A stretch of 64,000 bases of DNA from Halopseudomonas sp002296055 (GTDB lineage: Bacteria > Pseudomonadota > Gammaproteobacteria > Pseudomonadales > Pseudomonadaceae). A model generated the notes under the pieces. It was given only the letters and a program-made list of their open reading frames with translations, searched no databases and was not told where the DNA came from. A program made the position numbers and the translations under genes. The stretch is from assembly GCF_050876985.1 (NCBI RefSeq), contig NZ_JBPAPP010000002.1; one strand, given 5' to 3'. Below are positions 1 to 8,108 of this stretch, one piece after another. Numbering within the stretch: the first letter of the stretch is position 1; each line of letters starts with the position of its first letter.

Positions 1-105
1 GGCAATATCGACTGTTGCTGCCAGCTGGCAGCAACGCATGGACAGCGCCCAAAACTCAGGCCGCTGCTCGCTGCGGTGAATATCGGTCTTGTTATTATTC
101 GGCAT
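1..105 (-). CDS. 5' end of an unrecognised minus-strand gene, cut by the window edge
   Basis: An open frame starts with ATG at 105 and runs off the window at base 1, giving 35 residues beginning MPNNNKTDIHRSEQRPEFW. AGGAGG lies about 12 bases upstream of the ATG, which is a long but usable spacing. The fragment is polar, with a CC pair near its end, and has no signal peptide. I recognise no family. It is called a gene only because of the Shine-Dalgarno site and uninterrupted frame. Confidence 0.45.
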   Translation of the reverse strand, partial: MPNNNKTDIHRSEQRPEFWALSMRCCQLAATVDIA

Positions 106-516
106 GCCGCGGGGTTTCCTCCTGATAGTGACATGCGGCGCCATCCTGCGGCGCCTCTTACCCCAAAAGCCAGGGCTACTCCGAACACCTCACGTGCCAG
201 AGCACACCCCGCGGGCAGGCGTTAACACCAGCAACAACCCAGTGTAGGTTGCCACTGCCCTACCAGCAAAAGATGCGGGCATGCAGGGTCGGTTAACGCT
301 AGCCAGTAGACACTATCGGCGGCCCTACAGAAAAGTGAAGCTTTTATTTGCGCATAAACGAACAAAGCCGGCGCGAGGCCGGCTTTGCTGGTGACGGAGC
401 AGTTAGAGACGCGCTGACTGTTCCACAATGCCTCTGGCTCTCAGGCCGGCTCACAACCAAGAGCACGGCCTAGTGAGAGCACTTGCAGAGGGTGCGCACA
501 GTGAATAGATGCTTAC
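106..516. other. intergenic region without a gene, holding one hairpin
   Basis: About 410 bases lie between the start of the truncated gene and the end of the dehydrogenase gene. The only structure I see is the GC-rich hairpin at 363-387. A short minus-strand open frame (222-428) exists but has no ribosome binding site and no recognisable protein character, so I treat the region as non-coding. Confidence 0.5.
363..387 (-). terminator. hairpin, probable terminator of the beta-alanine operon
   Basis: CAAAGCCGGC and GCCGGCTTTG form a perfect 10-bp stem with a 5-base loop. On the minus strand it is followed by a T-rich but interrupted stretch. It lies about 130 bases beyond the stop of the minus-strand dehydrogenase gene. 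Confidence 0.55.
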
Positions 517-2013
517 CTAGCCATTACTCGGGAAGGCAAACTGCGCCGCCTCGTGACTGGCGCGCTTGGGCCAGCGCTGGGTAATCGCCTTGCGACGAGT
601 ATAGAAGCGCACCCCATCCGGGCCATAGGCATGCAAGTCGCCGAACAGCGAGCGCTTCCAGCCACCAAAACTGTGGTACGCGACCGGCACCGGCAACGGT
701 ACGTTGACCCCAACCATGCCTACTTCAATCTCATCACAGAACACGCGCGCGGATTCTCCGTCGCGGGTGAAGATGCAGGTGCCATTGCCATATTCGTGAT
801 CGTTGATCAGCTGCATCGCTTCTTCCAGGCTGTTCACACGTACCACGCACAATACCGGGCCAAAGATCTCTTCCTGGTAGATACGCATATCCGGCGTAAC
901 ACGATCAAACAGGCAACCACCGAGGAAAAAGCCCTGTTCATGGCCGTCGATACTCAGGCCGCGACCGTCAACTACCAGCTCGGCACCCGCGCTCACGCCG
1001 TCTTCTACATAGCCGGTCACCTTGTCCAGATGCTGACCAGTCACCAGCGGGCCCATATCCAGACCGCAGGTAGTACCCGGGCCCACTTTCAGCGCCTTGA
1101 TCTGCGGCACCAGCTTCTCCACCAGCGCGTCAGCAATCTGATCGCCCACACAAACGGCAACCGAGATGGCCATACAGCGCTCGCCACAGGAGCCGTAAGC
1201 AGCCCCCATCAAGGCGCTGACGGCGTTGTCCAGGTCCGCATCGGGCATCAACACCGCGTGGTTTTTGGCGCCGCCCAGCGCCTGTACACGCTTGCCACGC
1301 TTGGTGCCTTCGGCGTAGATGTATTCGGCAATCGGGGTGGAGCCAACGAAGCTCAGTGCCTTGACCTCAGGAGCGGCAATCAGCGCGTCCACTGCCTGCT
1401 TGTCGCCGTGTACCACGTTCAGCACACCCTTGGGCAGACCCGCCTGATGCAGCAGCTCGGCGATGAACAAGGTCGAGCTTGGGTCGCGCTCGGACGGCTT
1501 CAGAATGAAACAGTTACCGCACACGATGGCCAATGGGTACATCCACAGCGGCACCATCGCCGGGAAGTTGAACGGGGTAATGCCAGCAACGACACCAACC
1601 GGCTGAAAGTCGCTCCAGGCATCGATGTCCGGGCCCACGTTACGGCTGTACTCCCCCTTCAGAATCTCGGGCGCCGCGCAGGCGTACTCCACGTTCTCGA
1701 TACCGCGCTTAAGCTCGCCCGCCGCATCCTCAATGGTCTTACCATGCTCGGCACTGATCATCTCGGCGATGGTGCTCTCGTTCTCCTCCAGCAGCTGCTT
1801 GAAGCGGAACATGATCTGCGCGCGCTTGGCGGCTGGAGTACGGCGCCAGGCCGGAAAAGCGGCCTTGGCAGAGTCAATCGCCTGCTGGATGACGGCATCA
1901 TCGGCCAGCGGCACCTGGGCAGTGACGGTGCCAGTAGACGGGTTGAAAACATCGGCGCTACGGCCAGTACCGGCTACCGGATGGCCGTCGATCAGATGGG
2001 TAATATTGGTCAT
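517..2013 (-). CDS. mmsA: CoA-acylating (methyl)malonate-semialdehyde dehydrogenase (MmsA/BauC type)
   Basis: This 498-residue ALDH-superfamily enzyme oxidises a semialdehyde to its acyl-CoA with NAD and CoA, releasing CO2. The family is recognised by ITPFNFPAMVPLW near residue 145, FVGSTPIAEYIY near 225, and GSCGERCMA near 280, where the second Cys is the expected nucleophile. The usual ALDH base motif is replaced by LGGAKNH, as is normal for MmsA. The ATG at 2013 is chosen because AGGAG lies 6 bases before it; an ATG directly upstream (2016) and a TTG at 2028 are alternatives. It lies directly downstream of a beta-alanine aminotransferase, so malonate semialdehyde from beta-alanine is the likely substrate (BauC role). 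A valine-pathway MmsA role cannot be excluded by sequence alone. Confidence 0.93.
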   Translation of the reverse strand: MTNITHLIDGHPVAGTGRSADVFNPSTGTVTAQVPLADDAVIQQAIDSAKAAFPAWRRTPAAKRAQIMFRFKQLLEENESTIAEMISAEHGKTIEDAAGELKRGIENVEYACAAPEILKGEYSRNVGPDIDAWSDFQPVGVVAGITPFNFPAMVPLWMYPLAIVCGNCFILKPSERDPSSTLFIAELLHQAGLPKGVLNVVHGDKQAVDALIAAPEVKALSFVGSTPIAEYIYAEGTKRGKRVQALGGAKNHAVLMPDADLDNAVSALMGAAYGSCGERCMAISVAVCVGDQIADALVEKLVPQIKALKVGPGTTCGLDMGPLVTGQHLDKVTGYVEDGVSAGAELVVDGRGLSIDGHEQGFFLGGCLFDRVTPDMRIYQEEIFGPVLCVVRVNSLEEAMQLINDHEYGNGTCIFTRDGESARVFCDEIEVGMVGVNVPLPVPVAYHSFGGWKRSLFGDLHAYGPDGVRFYTRRKAITQRWPKRASHEAAQFAFPSNG

Positions 2014-2061
2014 CATGTGCTCCTGCAAAGGGGTATGAGCGCCAGCTGGCGCCGCGAAAAA

Positions 2062-3402
2062 TCAGTCCAGCGTATCGAGTACGCTGCCTACAGCATCAAA
2101 CAGGCGCTCCAGATCGGCTGGCTGCGCATTAAACATGGGCCCAAACTGGAGGGTATCGCCGCCAAAGCGGACGTAAAAGCCCGCCTTCCACAGCGCCATA
2201 CCCGCCTCGAACGGGCGAATGGTTGGGTCATTGTCCCGAGGGGCCAGTTGGACCGCACCGGCCAAACCGCAGTTACGAATATCAATCACATGCCCGGCGC
2301 CCTGCAGGCCGTGCAACATGCGCTCAAACTGCGGCGCAAGTTCAGCGGCTTGCTGTACCAACGCGTCGTCTTCCAACAGCTTCAAGGTAGCCAGACCAGC
2401 GGCGCAGGCCACCGGATGGGCTGAGTAGGTATAACCGTGGCCAAACTCAACCGCGTGCTCGGGCGCCGCCTGCTGCATAAAGGTGTGGTAAATCTCACTG
2501 CTGGCCGCCACCGCACCCATAGGGATTGCACCGTTGGTGATCTGCTTGGCCAGGTTCATGATGTCAGGCGTGACACCAAAGTACTCCGCCCCGCTCCAGC
2601 GCCCCAAACGGCCAAAACCCGTAATCACCTCATCAAATATCAGCAGGATATCGTGCTGATCACAGATTTCACGCAGCCGCTGCAGGTAACCCTGGGGCGG
2701 CACAATGGCACCGGCAGAGCCGGACATGGGCTCGACTATCACCGCGGCAATATTTGAGGCGTCATGCAGTTCAATTAGCTTGAGCATCTCATTGGCCAGC
2801 TCCACGCCGCCGGTGTCCGCCATACCGCGGGTGAAGGCCATACCCGGCTGCAGGGTGTGGGGCAAATGGTCCGCTTCCATCAACTGACCGAACATTTTGC
2901 GATTGCCACCGATACCACCCAGGCTGGTGCCGGCGATGTTCACACCGTGATAACCACGGGCGCGACCGATCATTCGCGCCTTGTTGGGCTGGCCCTTGAG
3001 GCGCCAGTAGGCCCGCGCCATTTTCACCGCCGTATCGGCGCACTCGGACCCCGAGTTGGTAAAAAACACGTGATTCAGATCACCCGGCAGCTTGGCCGCG
3101 ATCTGCTCCGCCAACTGAAACGACAGCGGGTGGCCAAACTGGAAACCGGGGGAATAGTCGAGAGTACCCAACTGCTGCGCCACCGCCTGCTGAATCTCGC
3201 TGCGCGAGTGCCCGGCGCCGCAGGTCCAGAGCCCGGAGAGGCTGTCGTATACCTGGCGCCCAGCAGCATCGGTGAGCCAACTGCCCTGACCGGCGACGAT
3301 CAGCCGAGGATCGCGCTGAAAGTTGCGGTTGGCCGAAAACGGCATCCAGTGAGCGTCTAGCTTGAGCTGGCTGGCGAGTTGCTGTGTGTTCTGGTCTTGC
3401 AT
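2062..3402 (-). CDS. bauA: beta-alanine (omega-amino acid):pyruvate aminotransferase
   Basis: This 446-residue class III aminotransferase transfers the amino group of beta-alanine or another omega-amino acid to pyruvate, giving malonate semialdehyde and alanine in the cytoplasm. The PLP lysine is K286 in NLAKQITNGAIP, the pyridine-binding Asp is D257 in IFDEVITGFGR, and TNSGSE near 117 is the phosphate-binding turn. GAGG lies 8 bases before the ATG. The dehydrogenase that would consume its product follows 48 bases downstream on the same strand, and a LysR regulator is divergent, matching the bauA-bauC-bauR arrangement of Pseudomonas aeruginosa. The family also accepts polyamine-derived amines, so the exact substrate is inferred from context. 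Confidence 0.92.
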   Translation of the reverse strand: MQDQNTQQLASQLKLDAHWMPFSANRNFQRDPRLIVAGQGSWLTDAAGRQVYDSLSGLWTCGAGHSRSEIQQAVAQQLGTLDYSPGFQFGHPLSFQLAEQIAAKLPGDLNHVFFTNSGSECADTAVKMARAYWRLKGQPNKARMIGRARGYHGVNIAGTSLGGIGGNRKMFGQLMEADHLPHTLQPGMAFTRGMADTGGVELANEMLKLIELHDASNIAAVIVEPMSGSAGAIVPPQGYLQRLREICDQHDILLIFDEVITGFGRLGRWSGAEYFGVTPDIMNLAKQITNGAIPMGAVAASSEIYHTFMQQAAPEHAVEFGHGYTYSAHPVACAAGLATLKLLEDDALVQQAAELAPQFERMLHGLQGAGHVIDIRNCGLAGAVQLAPRDNDPTIRPFEAGMALWKAGFYVRFGGDTLQFGPMFNAQPADLERLFDAVGSVLDTLD

Positions 3403-3472
3403 GCAGATGCCTCATGGGAGTCGGCAGACGCGCGGGCGCCGGAATGTTCACTACGGTGCCACATTAAAAGTT

Positions 3473-3496
3473 GTGGTAAAACATGACTTTTATCAC
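3473..3496. promoter_or_regulatory. imperfect dyad between bauA and bauR, possible LysR operator
   Basis: GTGGTAAAA and TTTTATCAC form a dyad (8 of 9 positions) with a 6-base spacer in the 118-base divergent gap. LysR regulators usually bind such T/A-rich dyads upstream of the divergent target gene. Binding is inferred. Confidence 0.45.
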
Positions 3497-3520
3497 CTTC
3501 GGTTTACCGTTTACTAAACT

Positions 3521-4450
3521 ATGAGCCAGCGCCGTTCTACCCCTCTTGCCCAACTCTCTGATATTGACCTGCGTCTGCTGCGGGTGTTTCGCACCGTGGT
3601 GGAATGCGGCGGCTTTTCCGTCGCGGAAAGCGTGCTGGGTATCGGCCGTTCTGCCATCAGCCAACAAATGAACGATCTGGAGCATCGCCTGGGGCTGCGG
3701 TTATGCCAACGTGGACGCGCCGGTTTTGCCATGACCGAAGACGGGCGCGAGGTATACCAGGCGGCGTTGCTGCTGTTTTCCGCCGTTGAGAACTTTCGTA
3801 CCGAGGTCAACGGCTTACATCAGCACCTGCGTGGCGAACTGAACATTGGCCTCACCGACAACCTGGTCACCATGCCCCACATGCGCGTAACCGACGCCCT
3901 CGCCCGCCTGAAAACCCGCGGCCCGGACGTACGTATTCAGATCAGCATGTCCGCGCCGGGTCAGGTTGAACAGGGGGTGCTAGACGGCCGTCTGCATGTC
4001 GGCGTGATCCCTCAGGTGGGCGCACTCTCCGGCCTGGAATATCAGCCGCTGTACAGCGAGCGGGCAGAGCTTTACTGCGCCGCAGGGCATCCGCTGTTTG
4101 CCCTGCCGGATGAGCAACTTACCCTGCAGGAGCTGCGCCGCCACGATGCCATCTCACCCAGCTTCCGGGTGCCTGCCGAGGTGCAGGCCCAGTTTCAGGC
4201 TCTGCGCTGCAGCGCCACCGCCTCAGACCGCGAGGGCATCGCTTTCTTGCTGTTGACCGGCCACTACATAGGCTACCTGCCCGATCATTACGCCGCCCAA
4301 TGGGTAGAAAGCGGCCGCATGCGCGCACTCGACCCGGCCCGCTACCACTATGACCTAGTGCTATCGGCAGTGACACGCAAGGGACGGCGCCCCCACCTGG
4401 TACTCGAGAGCTTTTTGGACGCTCTGGCGGAAGGACCAGCCAACGCCTGA
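3521..4450 (+). CDS. bauR: LysR-family regulator divergent from the beta-alanine genes
   Basis: This 309-residue LTTR has an N-terminal winged helix with the VAESVLGIGRSAISQQMNDLEHRLG stretch (split here at GIGRSAIS, residues about 30-55) and a C-terminal periplasmic-binding-like effector domain from about residue 95. It is transcribed away from the aminotransferase across 118 bases that contain a dyad. The position equals that of bauR, which activates beta-alanine catabolism in P. aeruginosa, so it is expected to sense beta-alanine or a product. The start at 3521 has no strong Shine-Dalgarno site, so a leaderless or weakly translated start is possible. The specific function is inferred from synteny. 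Confidence 0.8.
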   Translation: MSQRRSTPLAQLSDIDLRLLRVFRTVVECGGFSVAESVLGIGRSAISQQMNDLEHRLGLRLCQRGRAGFAMTEDGREVYQAALLLFSAVENFRTEVNGLHQHLRGELNIGLTDNLVTMPHMRVTDALARLKTRGPDVRIQISMSAPGQVEQGVLDGRLHVGVIPQVGALSGLEYQPLYSERAELYCAAGHPLFALPDEQLTLQELRRHDAISPSFRVPAEVQAQFQALRCSATASDREGIAFLLLTGHYIGYLPDHYAAQWVESGRMRALDPARYHYDLVLSAVTRKGRRPHLVLESFLDALAEGPANA

Positions 4451-4487
4451 TCCCGCCTTCCATGTGCTCATAAAAAGCCTTGACTTT

Positions 4488-4536
4488 ATTTATATGATGA
4501 ACGACATTTTATTTACATTTAAGCCATCATATAAAT
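4488..4536. promoter_or_regulatory. perfect 12-bp inverted repeat upstream of the hydrolase-MFS operon
   Basis: ATTTATATGATG (4488-4499) and CATCATATAAAT (4525-4536) are exact reverse complements separated by 25 bases. The right arm ends 13 bases before the ATG of the hydrolase, next to its ribosome binding site. The AT-rich arms stand out in a GC-rich background. They could be a paired operator bound by a dimeric repressor, or a stem that hides the start region in the mRNA. Confidence 0.6.
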
Positions 4537-4549
4537 CAGGAGCACCGCC

Positions 4550-5368
4550 ATGACCGCTCACCACGCCAACGTCGCCCCCTCCTCAGCCCTCGACAGCGCG
4601 TGCCGCGCCTTCAGTGTGCCGCAACGCATTCAGGCCAGCAGCCTGGAGCGCAGCGTGCTGTCGCAGGGGCAGCACGGCACCCACCCTTATGTCGATGGCG
4701 ATATCGCACACTGGACGTTCGGGCTTGGCCCGCGAGTGTTGCTGGTGCATGGCTGGGACAGCCGCGGCTCGCACCTCGCCGCCTTTGTTGAGCCGCTACT
4801 GCGCGCCGGATTTTCGGTCACCCTGCTCGACCTGCCCGCACACGGCGACTCAGCTGGCCACCTCAGCAGCCCGGTGCACGCAGGCCGCGCCCTCGCCTCC
4901 CTAGCGCAGGCCCTGGGGCCGATCCACGGCGTGGTTGCCCACTCGCTGGGCTCAGCCGCCAGCCTCTGGGCCTTCGCTCACGGACTTGAGGTAAACGCCA
5001 GCGTGCACCTGTGCGGCCCCTCATCACTGAGCCCAATGCTACAACTGCAGGCGCTTGGGCACGGTCTGAGCCCGGATGAGCAAACTGCTTTCGTTACCTG
5101 GGTTGAGAACCATATCGGCATCCCCGTGGCGGAGATGGACCTGGTCGCGCTCAAACACGGATTACGCCACGCCGGACTGATCATGCACGACCCTGCTGAC
5201 CGTGTGGTGCCGTTCGCCGCCTCAGCGGACCTGCAGCGCCAGTGGTCCGATGCCAAGCTTATTGAGCTTGAAGGGCTCGGGCACCGGCGCATTCTCACCG
5301 ATCCGCAAGTCATCACCCGCAGCTGCGCGCTGCTCAGCGGCGTGCGTCGGCAGGAAGCAACGGCATGA
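4550..5368 (+). CDS. alpha/beta-hydrolase fold protein
   Basis: This 272-residue serine hydrolase has the oxyanion motif HGWDSRG near residue 67, nucleophile elbow AHSLGSA with S132, acid D214 or D217 in MHDPADRVV, and base H245 in LGHRRI. The triad therefore looks intact. No signal peptide is seen. AGGAG precedes the ATG. Its last four bases overlap the start of an MFS drug transporter, so the two are translationally coupled; the pair may detoxify and export an ester-containing compound, which is inference. The closest general family is the HGWxxRG group of lipase/esterase-like proteins; the substrate is unknown. Confidence 0.85.
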   Translation: MTAHHANVAPSSALDSACRAFSVPQRIQASSLERSVLSQGQHGTHPYVDGDIAHWTFGLGPRVLLVHGWDSRGSHLAAFVEPLLRAGFSVTLLDLPAHGDSAGHLSSPVHAGRALASLAQALGPIHGVVAHSLGSAASLWAFAHGLEVNASVHLCGPSSLSPMLQLQALGHGLSPDEQTAFVTWVENHIGIPVAEMDLVALKHGLRHAGLIMHDPADRVVPFAASADLQRQWSDAKLIELEGLGHRRILTDPQVITRSCALLSGVRRQEATA

Positions 5369-6549
5369 GTACCTCGACTCGCACGCTGGTATTGTTGTCT
5401 GGATTGGCGGCAGTGAGCACCCTGTCAACGACCATCATCCTGCCGTCTTTTCCGGCGATGGCTAGCGCCCTGCAGGCGGCGCCACAAGACATGGCGCTTA
5501 CCCTCAGTAGCTTCTTCCTGGTATTCGCCGCCGGCCAGTTGGTGGTTGGCCCTTTATCTGATCGCTATGGCCGCAAACCGCTAATTTTGGGAGGGTTGCT
5601 GCTGTTCATACTGGGTAGCCTGCTGGGCGCGGTTGCCACTGATCTGGGCACCATGGTTGCCGCCCGGGTGATTCAGGCGACTGGCGTGTGCGCGGCCTCG
5701 GTGCTGGCCCGCGCGGTCGCGCGTGACCTGTATGACGGCCCGCTACTGGCCAAAGCGCTGGCGTTCATCATGGTAGCCATGGCCGCCGCACCTGGCTTCT
5801 CGCCACTCGTCGGCAGCCTGATCGACAGCCAGCTCGGCTGGCGCAGCAGCTTTGTTCTAGTCGCCACTGTGGGTGCACTGCTGGCTCTCAGTTATGCACT
5901 GGTACTGGGCGAAACACACTCGCCCAGCGCACGAAGCAGCGCCACACCCGGTAGCGTTTTTGCTGGCTACCTGCATCTGCTTGGAGACCGGCGCTTTGCG
6001 CTACCAGCCATGGCCGTCAGCCTGGTGATCGGCGGTCTCTACGCGTTCTTTGCGTCAGCGCCGGCCATCATGATTGACGGCATGGGCTACAACAGTGTGC
6101 AGCTCGGGCTGTTCTTTGCCGCGACCGTCCTGGTGGTGTTCAGCGCCGGTATACTCGCACCGAGGCTGGCCCAGCGTTGGGGCGCTGTGCAGATTGCGCT
6201 GGCTGGCAGCCTGCTGGCACTAACCGGCGGAGTAGCTCAGGTGCTGCTGTACGAGGGCCAGACGCTGGCGACATTCAGCCTTGCCATCTGCCTGTTTCTA
6301 GCTGGCATGGGGCTGATCAACCCGCTGGGTACCGCCATCACCCTGCAACCCTTTGGTGACCGCGCCGGCCTGGCCTCGGCCCTGCTGGGGTTTCTGCAGA
6401 TGGCCATAGCCGCGCTCGGCACCTGGCTGATCAGCGCCGTAACGCTGCCACCTGCGTTGACTCTCGGCGCCCTGCTGTCAGCCAGCGCTCTGTGTGCGCT
6501 GGGGGCTTTTTTTGCCTATCCGGCGACTCGCGCAGCGCAACCCGCCTGA
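5365..6549 (+). CDS. Bcr/CflA-type MFS drug efflux transporter
   Basis: This 394-residue inner-membrane protein shows about 12 hydrophobic segments and the MFS motif A stretch VGPLSDRYGRKPL after helix 2. GLINPLGTAITLQPFGDRAG near residue 315 is typical of the Bcr/CflA subfamily, which exports drugs or small metabolites by proton antiport. It starts inside the stop region of the upstream hydrolase (ATGA overlap) and forms a two-gene operon with it, probably controlled through the inverted repeat upstream. The substrate cannot be read from sequence. Confidence 0.88.
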   Translation: MSTSTRTLVLLSGLAAVSTLSTTIILPSFPAMASALQAAPQDMALTLSSFFLVFAAGQLVVGPLSDRYGRKPLILGGLLLFILGSLLGAVATDLGTMVAARVIQATGVCAASVLARAVARDLYDGPLLAKALAFIMVAMAAAPGFSPLVGSLIDSQLGWRSSFVLVATVGALLALSYALVLGETHSPSARSSATPGSVFAGYLHLLGDRRFALPAMAVSLVIGGLYAFFASAPAIMIDGMGYNSVQLGLFFAATVLVVFSAGILAPRLAQRWGAVQIALAGSLLALTGGVAQVLLYEGQTLATFSLAICLFLAGMGLINPLGTAITLQPFGDRAGLASALLGFLQMAIAALGTWLISAVTLPPALTLGALLSASALCALGAFFAYPATRAAQPA

Positions 6550-6573
6550 CCTGCCTGGCAGAGGGCGCTGGTG

Positions 6574-7506
6574 TCATTCGATGGCAGCGGCACCCAACCC
6601 TTGCGAGATCGCCTCGGCAATCAACGACTGGTGCAAGCCAGTGCCGGCCAGCACACCGGAGGCAGCAGCCAGAGTCGCGTTGTGCTTTGCCATCGCTGCG
6701 TCACCGGCCGCAAAAACACCTTGGACGCTGGTCTCCCCCAGCTCGTTTAGCTGCAGGTAGCTGCCTTGTGGGCAGTCCTGTTCCGCACAACCCAACTGCG
6801 TCGCGAGGCTGCCGACAACACTGACTTGAGGGGCAACAAACATCCCGACCAGGGCAATCCGGCGATCATCAGCCAGGCGCACCGTCGCCAACTCAGCACC
6901 CTCTCCCTCCAGAGCAACCACAGGTACAGGTTCGATAACAACACCGCGGGCCTGCAGAGTGCGTGACTGTTCCTCGTCTGGCTTGAAGACACCTTGGGTG
7001 AACAAGGTAGTTGGCCCCCAGTCCGGCAACATCAGCGCTTGATGGATCGACTGCGGCCCCGTTGCCAACACACCCAGATTGCCACCAGCAAACTCGTAAC
7101 CATGGCAATAGGGACAGTGCGCGACGCTGACACCCCAGCGCTCGGTCAAGCCCGCCACATCCGGCAGCGCATCAACCACGCCGACCGCCAGCAACAAGCG
7201 CCGCGCGGCTATCGGCTCGCCCTGCTTCAAGTTCAGGATAAAGCCACCGCTATTGCGGCTGGCCCGAATCACCTCATCCTCCACCAGGGTAACCGTCGGA
7301 TAAGCAAGCAGCTGCGTAAGCCCCAACTCACGTATCTGCGCAGGCGAGCGGCCATCCAATCCCAGAAAGCCATGAGACGCGCGCGTAAACCGATTACGTG
7401 GCGCCCCGGCATCAACTACCACAACCCGCCGTCGCGCGCGCGCCAACTGTAATGCTGCCGCCAACCCGGCAAAGCTCGCCCCAATCACCACCACATCATG
7501 TTCCAC
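6574..7506 (-). CDS. thioredoxin-reductase-like FAD/NAD(P) oxidoreductase with CPYC motif
   Basis: The 310-residue protein has an N-terminal FAD site (VVIGASFAG, residues 6-14), a redox CxxC as CPYC at C131-C134, and a C-terminal FAAGDA flavin motif near 280. It resembles short thioredoxin-reductase-like disulfide oxidoreductases, whose physiological partner is often unknown. The start is the GTG at 7506, with GGAGG 6 bases upstream; a TTG at 7527 is less likely. An Rrf2 regulator is transcribed divergently from 7644, and a good sigma70 promoter for this gene overlaps repeated GTTAC half-sites in the gap. This suggests redox- or nitrosative-stress control, which is inferred. Confidence 0.85.
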   Translation of the reverse strand: MEHDVVVIGASFAGLAAALQLARARRRVVVVDAGAPRNRFTRASHGFLGLDGRSPAQIRELGLTQLLAYPTVTLVEDEVIRASRNSGGFILNLKQGEPIAARRLLLAVGVVDALPDVAGLTERWGVSVAHCPYCHGYEFAGGNLGVLATGPQSIHQALMLPDWGPTTLFTQGVFKPDEEQSRTLQARGVVIEPVPVVALEGEGAELATVRLADDRRIALVGMFVAPQVSVVGSLATQLGCAEQDCPQGSYLQLNELGETSVQGVFAAGDAAMAKHNATLAAASGVLAGTGLHQSLIAEAISQGLGAAAIE

Positions 7507-7541
7507 AGCACACCTCCACCGGCACAAGAATATCTCGACAC

Positions 7542-7571
7542 TTTATAAGTTACATGAAAAGCCCAAGTCAA
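7542..7571 (-). promoter_or_regulatory. sigma70 promoter of the CPYC oxidoreductase
   Basis: On the minus strand TTGACT (7566-7571) and TATAAA (7542-7547) are separated by 18 bases, about 40 bases upstream of the GTG start. A GTTACAT half-site (7549-7555) lies between the two boxes. Confidence 0.6.
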
Positions 7572-7576
7572 CACTC

Positions 7577-7593
7577 GTAACCTGACTTGTTAC
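7577..7593. promoter_or_regulatory. GTAAC-N7-GTTAC dyad, candidate Rrf2 operator
   Basis: GTAAC (7577-7581) and GTTAC (7589-7593) form an inverted repeat, and a further GTTACAT copy is at 7549-7555. The dyad overlaps the -35 region of the plus-strand promoter and lies next to the -35 of the minus-strand promoter, so one regulator could control both genes. Confidence 0.5.
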
Positions 7594-7615
7594 ATTTGCC
7601 GATTATCGGTATACC
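7587..7615 (+). promoter_or_regulatory. promoter of the Rrf2 regulator gene
   Basis: TTGTTA (7587-7592) and TATACC (7610-7615) are spaced by 17 bases, about 30 bases before the ATG at 7644. Its -35 box overlaps the GTTAC dyad, which suggests autoregulation. Confidence 0.45.
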
Positions 7616-7643
7616 TTCAGAAAAGCGCTGAACGGAAGAACCA

Positions 7644-8105
7644 ATGAAGCCCGATAACCGACTCTGCCGAATGCTGCATGTCTTGATCCACCTGGACCGG
7701 CATGCCAGCCCCGCCACCTCGGAATCCATCGCCAGCATGCTAAGAACCAATCCGGTAGTTATCCGCCGAACCATGGCAGGACTGCGCGACGCAGGCCACG
7801 TCACCTCGGAGAAAGGGCACGGCGGCGGCTGGCGGCTGGCTCAGGCGCTGAGCCAAATTACGTTGCTGGATATCCATCGGGCGCTGGGTGAGCGCACGCT
7901 GTTCACTGTAGGGCTGGCAAACAGCAGCCCCACTTGCGTCGCCGAACAGGCGGCCAATCAGGCCATCGCCGGCGCCTTGCAGGAGGCACAAAGGGTGCTG
8001 GAGGAAAGACTAGCCGCCATCACGCTGGAAGCCGTAGCCAAAGATTTTGATCGGCTGGTAGCCGAGATGGGGGAACCGCCGACCGATTGGCCGGCGGCGA
8101 AGTAA
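7644..8105 (+). CDS. Rrf2-family transcriptional regulator
   Basis: This 153-residue protein has the Rrf2 winged helix: SIASMLRTNPVVIRRTMAGL around residues 27-47 and a wing GHGGGWRLA near 66. Only two cysteines are present (C8 and the C in SPTC near 97), so the three-Cys iron-sulfur cluster site of IscR or NsrR is absent; sensing would have to use another mechanism, for example the single Cys. It resembles YwnA-type Rrf2 regulators beside oxidoreductases. It is divergent from the CPYC flavoprotein, its likely target. Confidence 0.87.
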   Translation: MKPDNRLCRMLHVLIHLDRHASPATSESIASMLRTNPVVIRRTMAGLRDAGHVTSEKGHGGGWRLAQALSQITLLDIHRALGERTLFTVGLANSSPTCVAEQAANQAIAGALQEAQRVLEERLAAITLEAVAKDFDRLVAEMGEPPTDWPAAK

Positions 8106-8108
8106 GTA

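Noticed and set aside
222..428. Possible 68-codon minus-strand gene
   Set aside because: No ribosome binding site, it runs through the terminator hairpin, and no recognisable protein.
553..2424. Long plus-strand open frame of about 620 codons across the dehydrogenase gene
   Set aside because: It is antisense to two well-recognised genes, has no family character and crosses the boundary between them; it is a GC-bias artefact.
4480..4508. Sigma70 promoter for the hydrolase-MFS operon from TTGACT at 4480
   Set aside because: No -10 box of adequate quality lies at 16-18 bases; the TATGAT at 4493 is too close.
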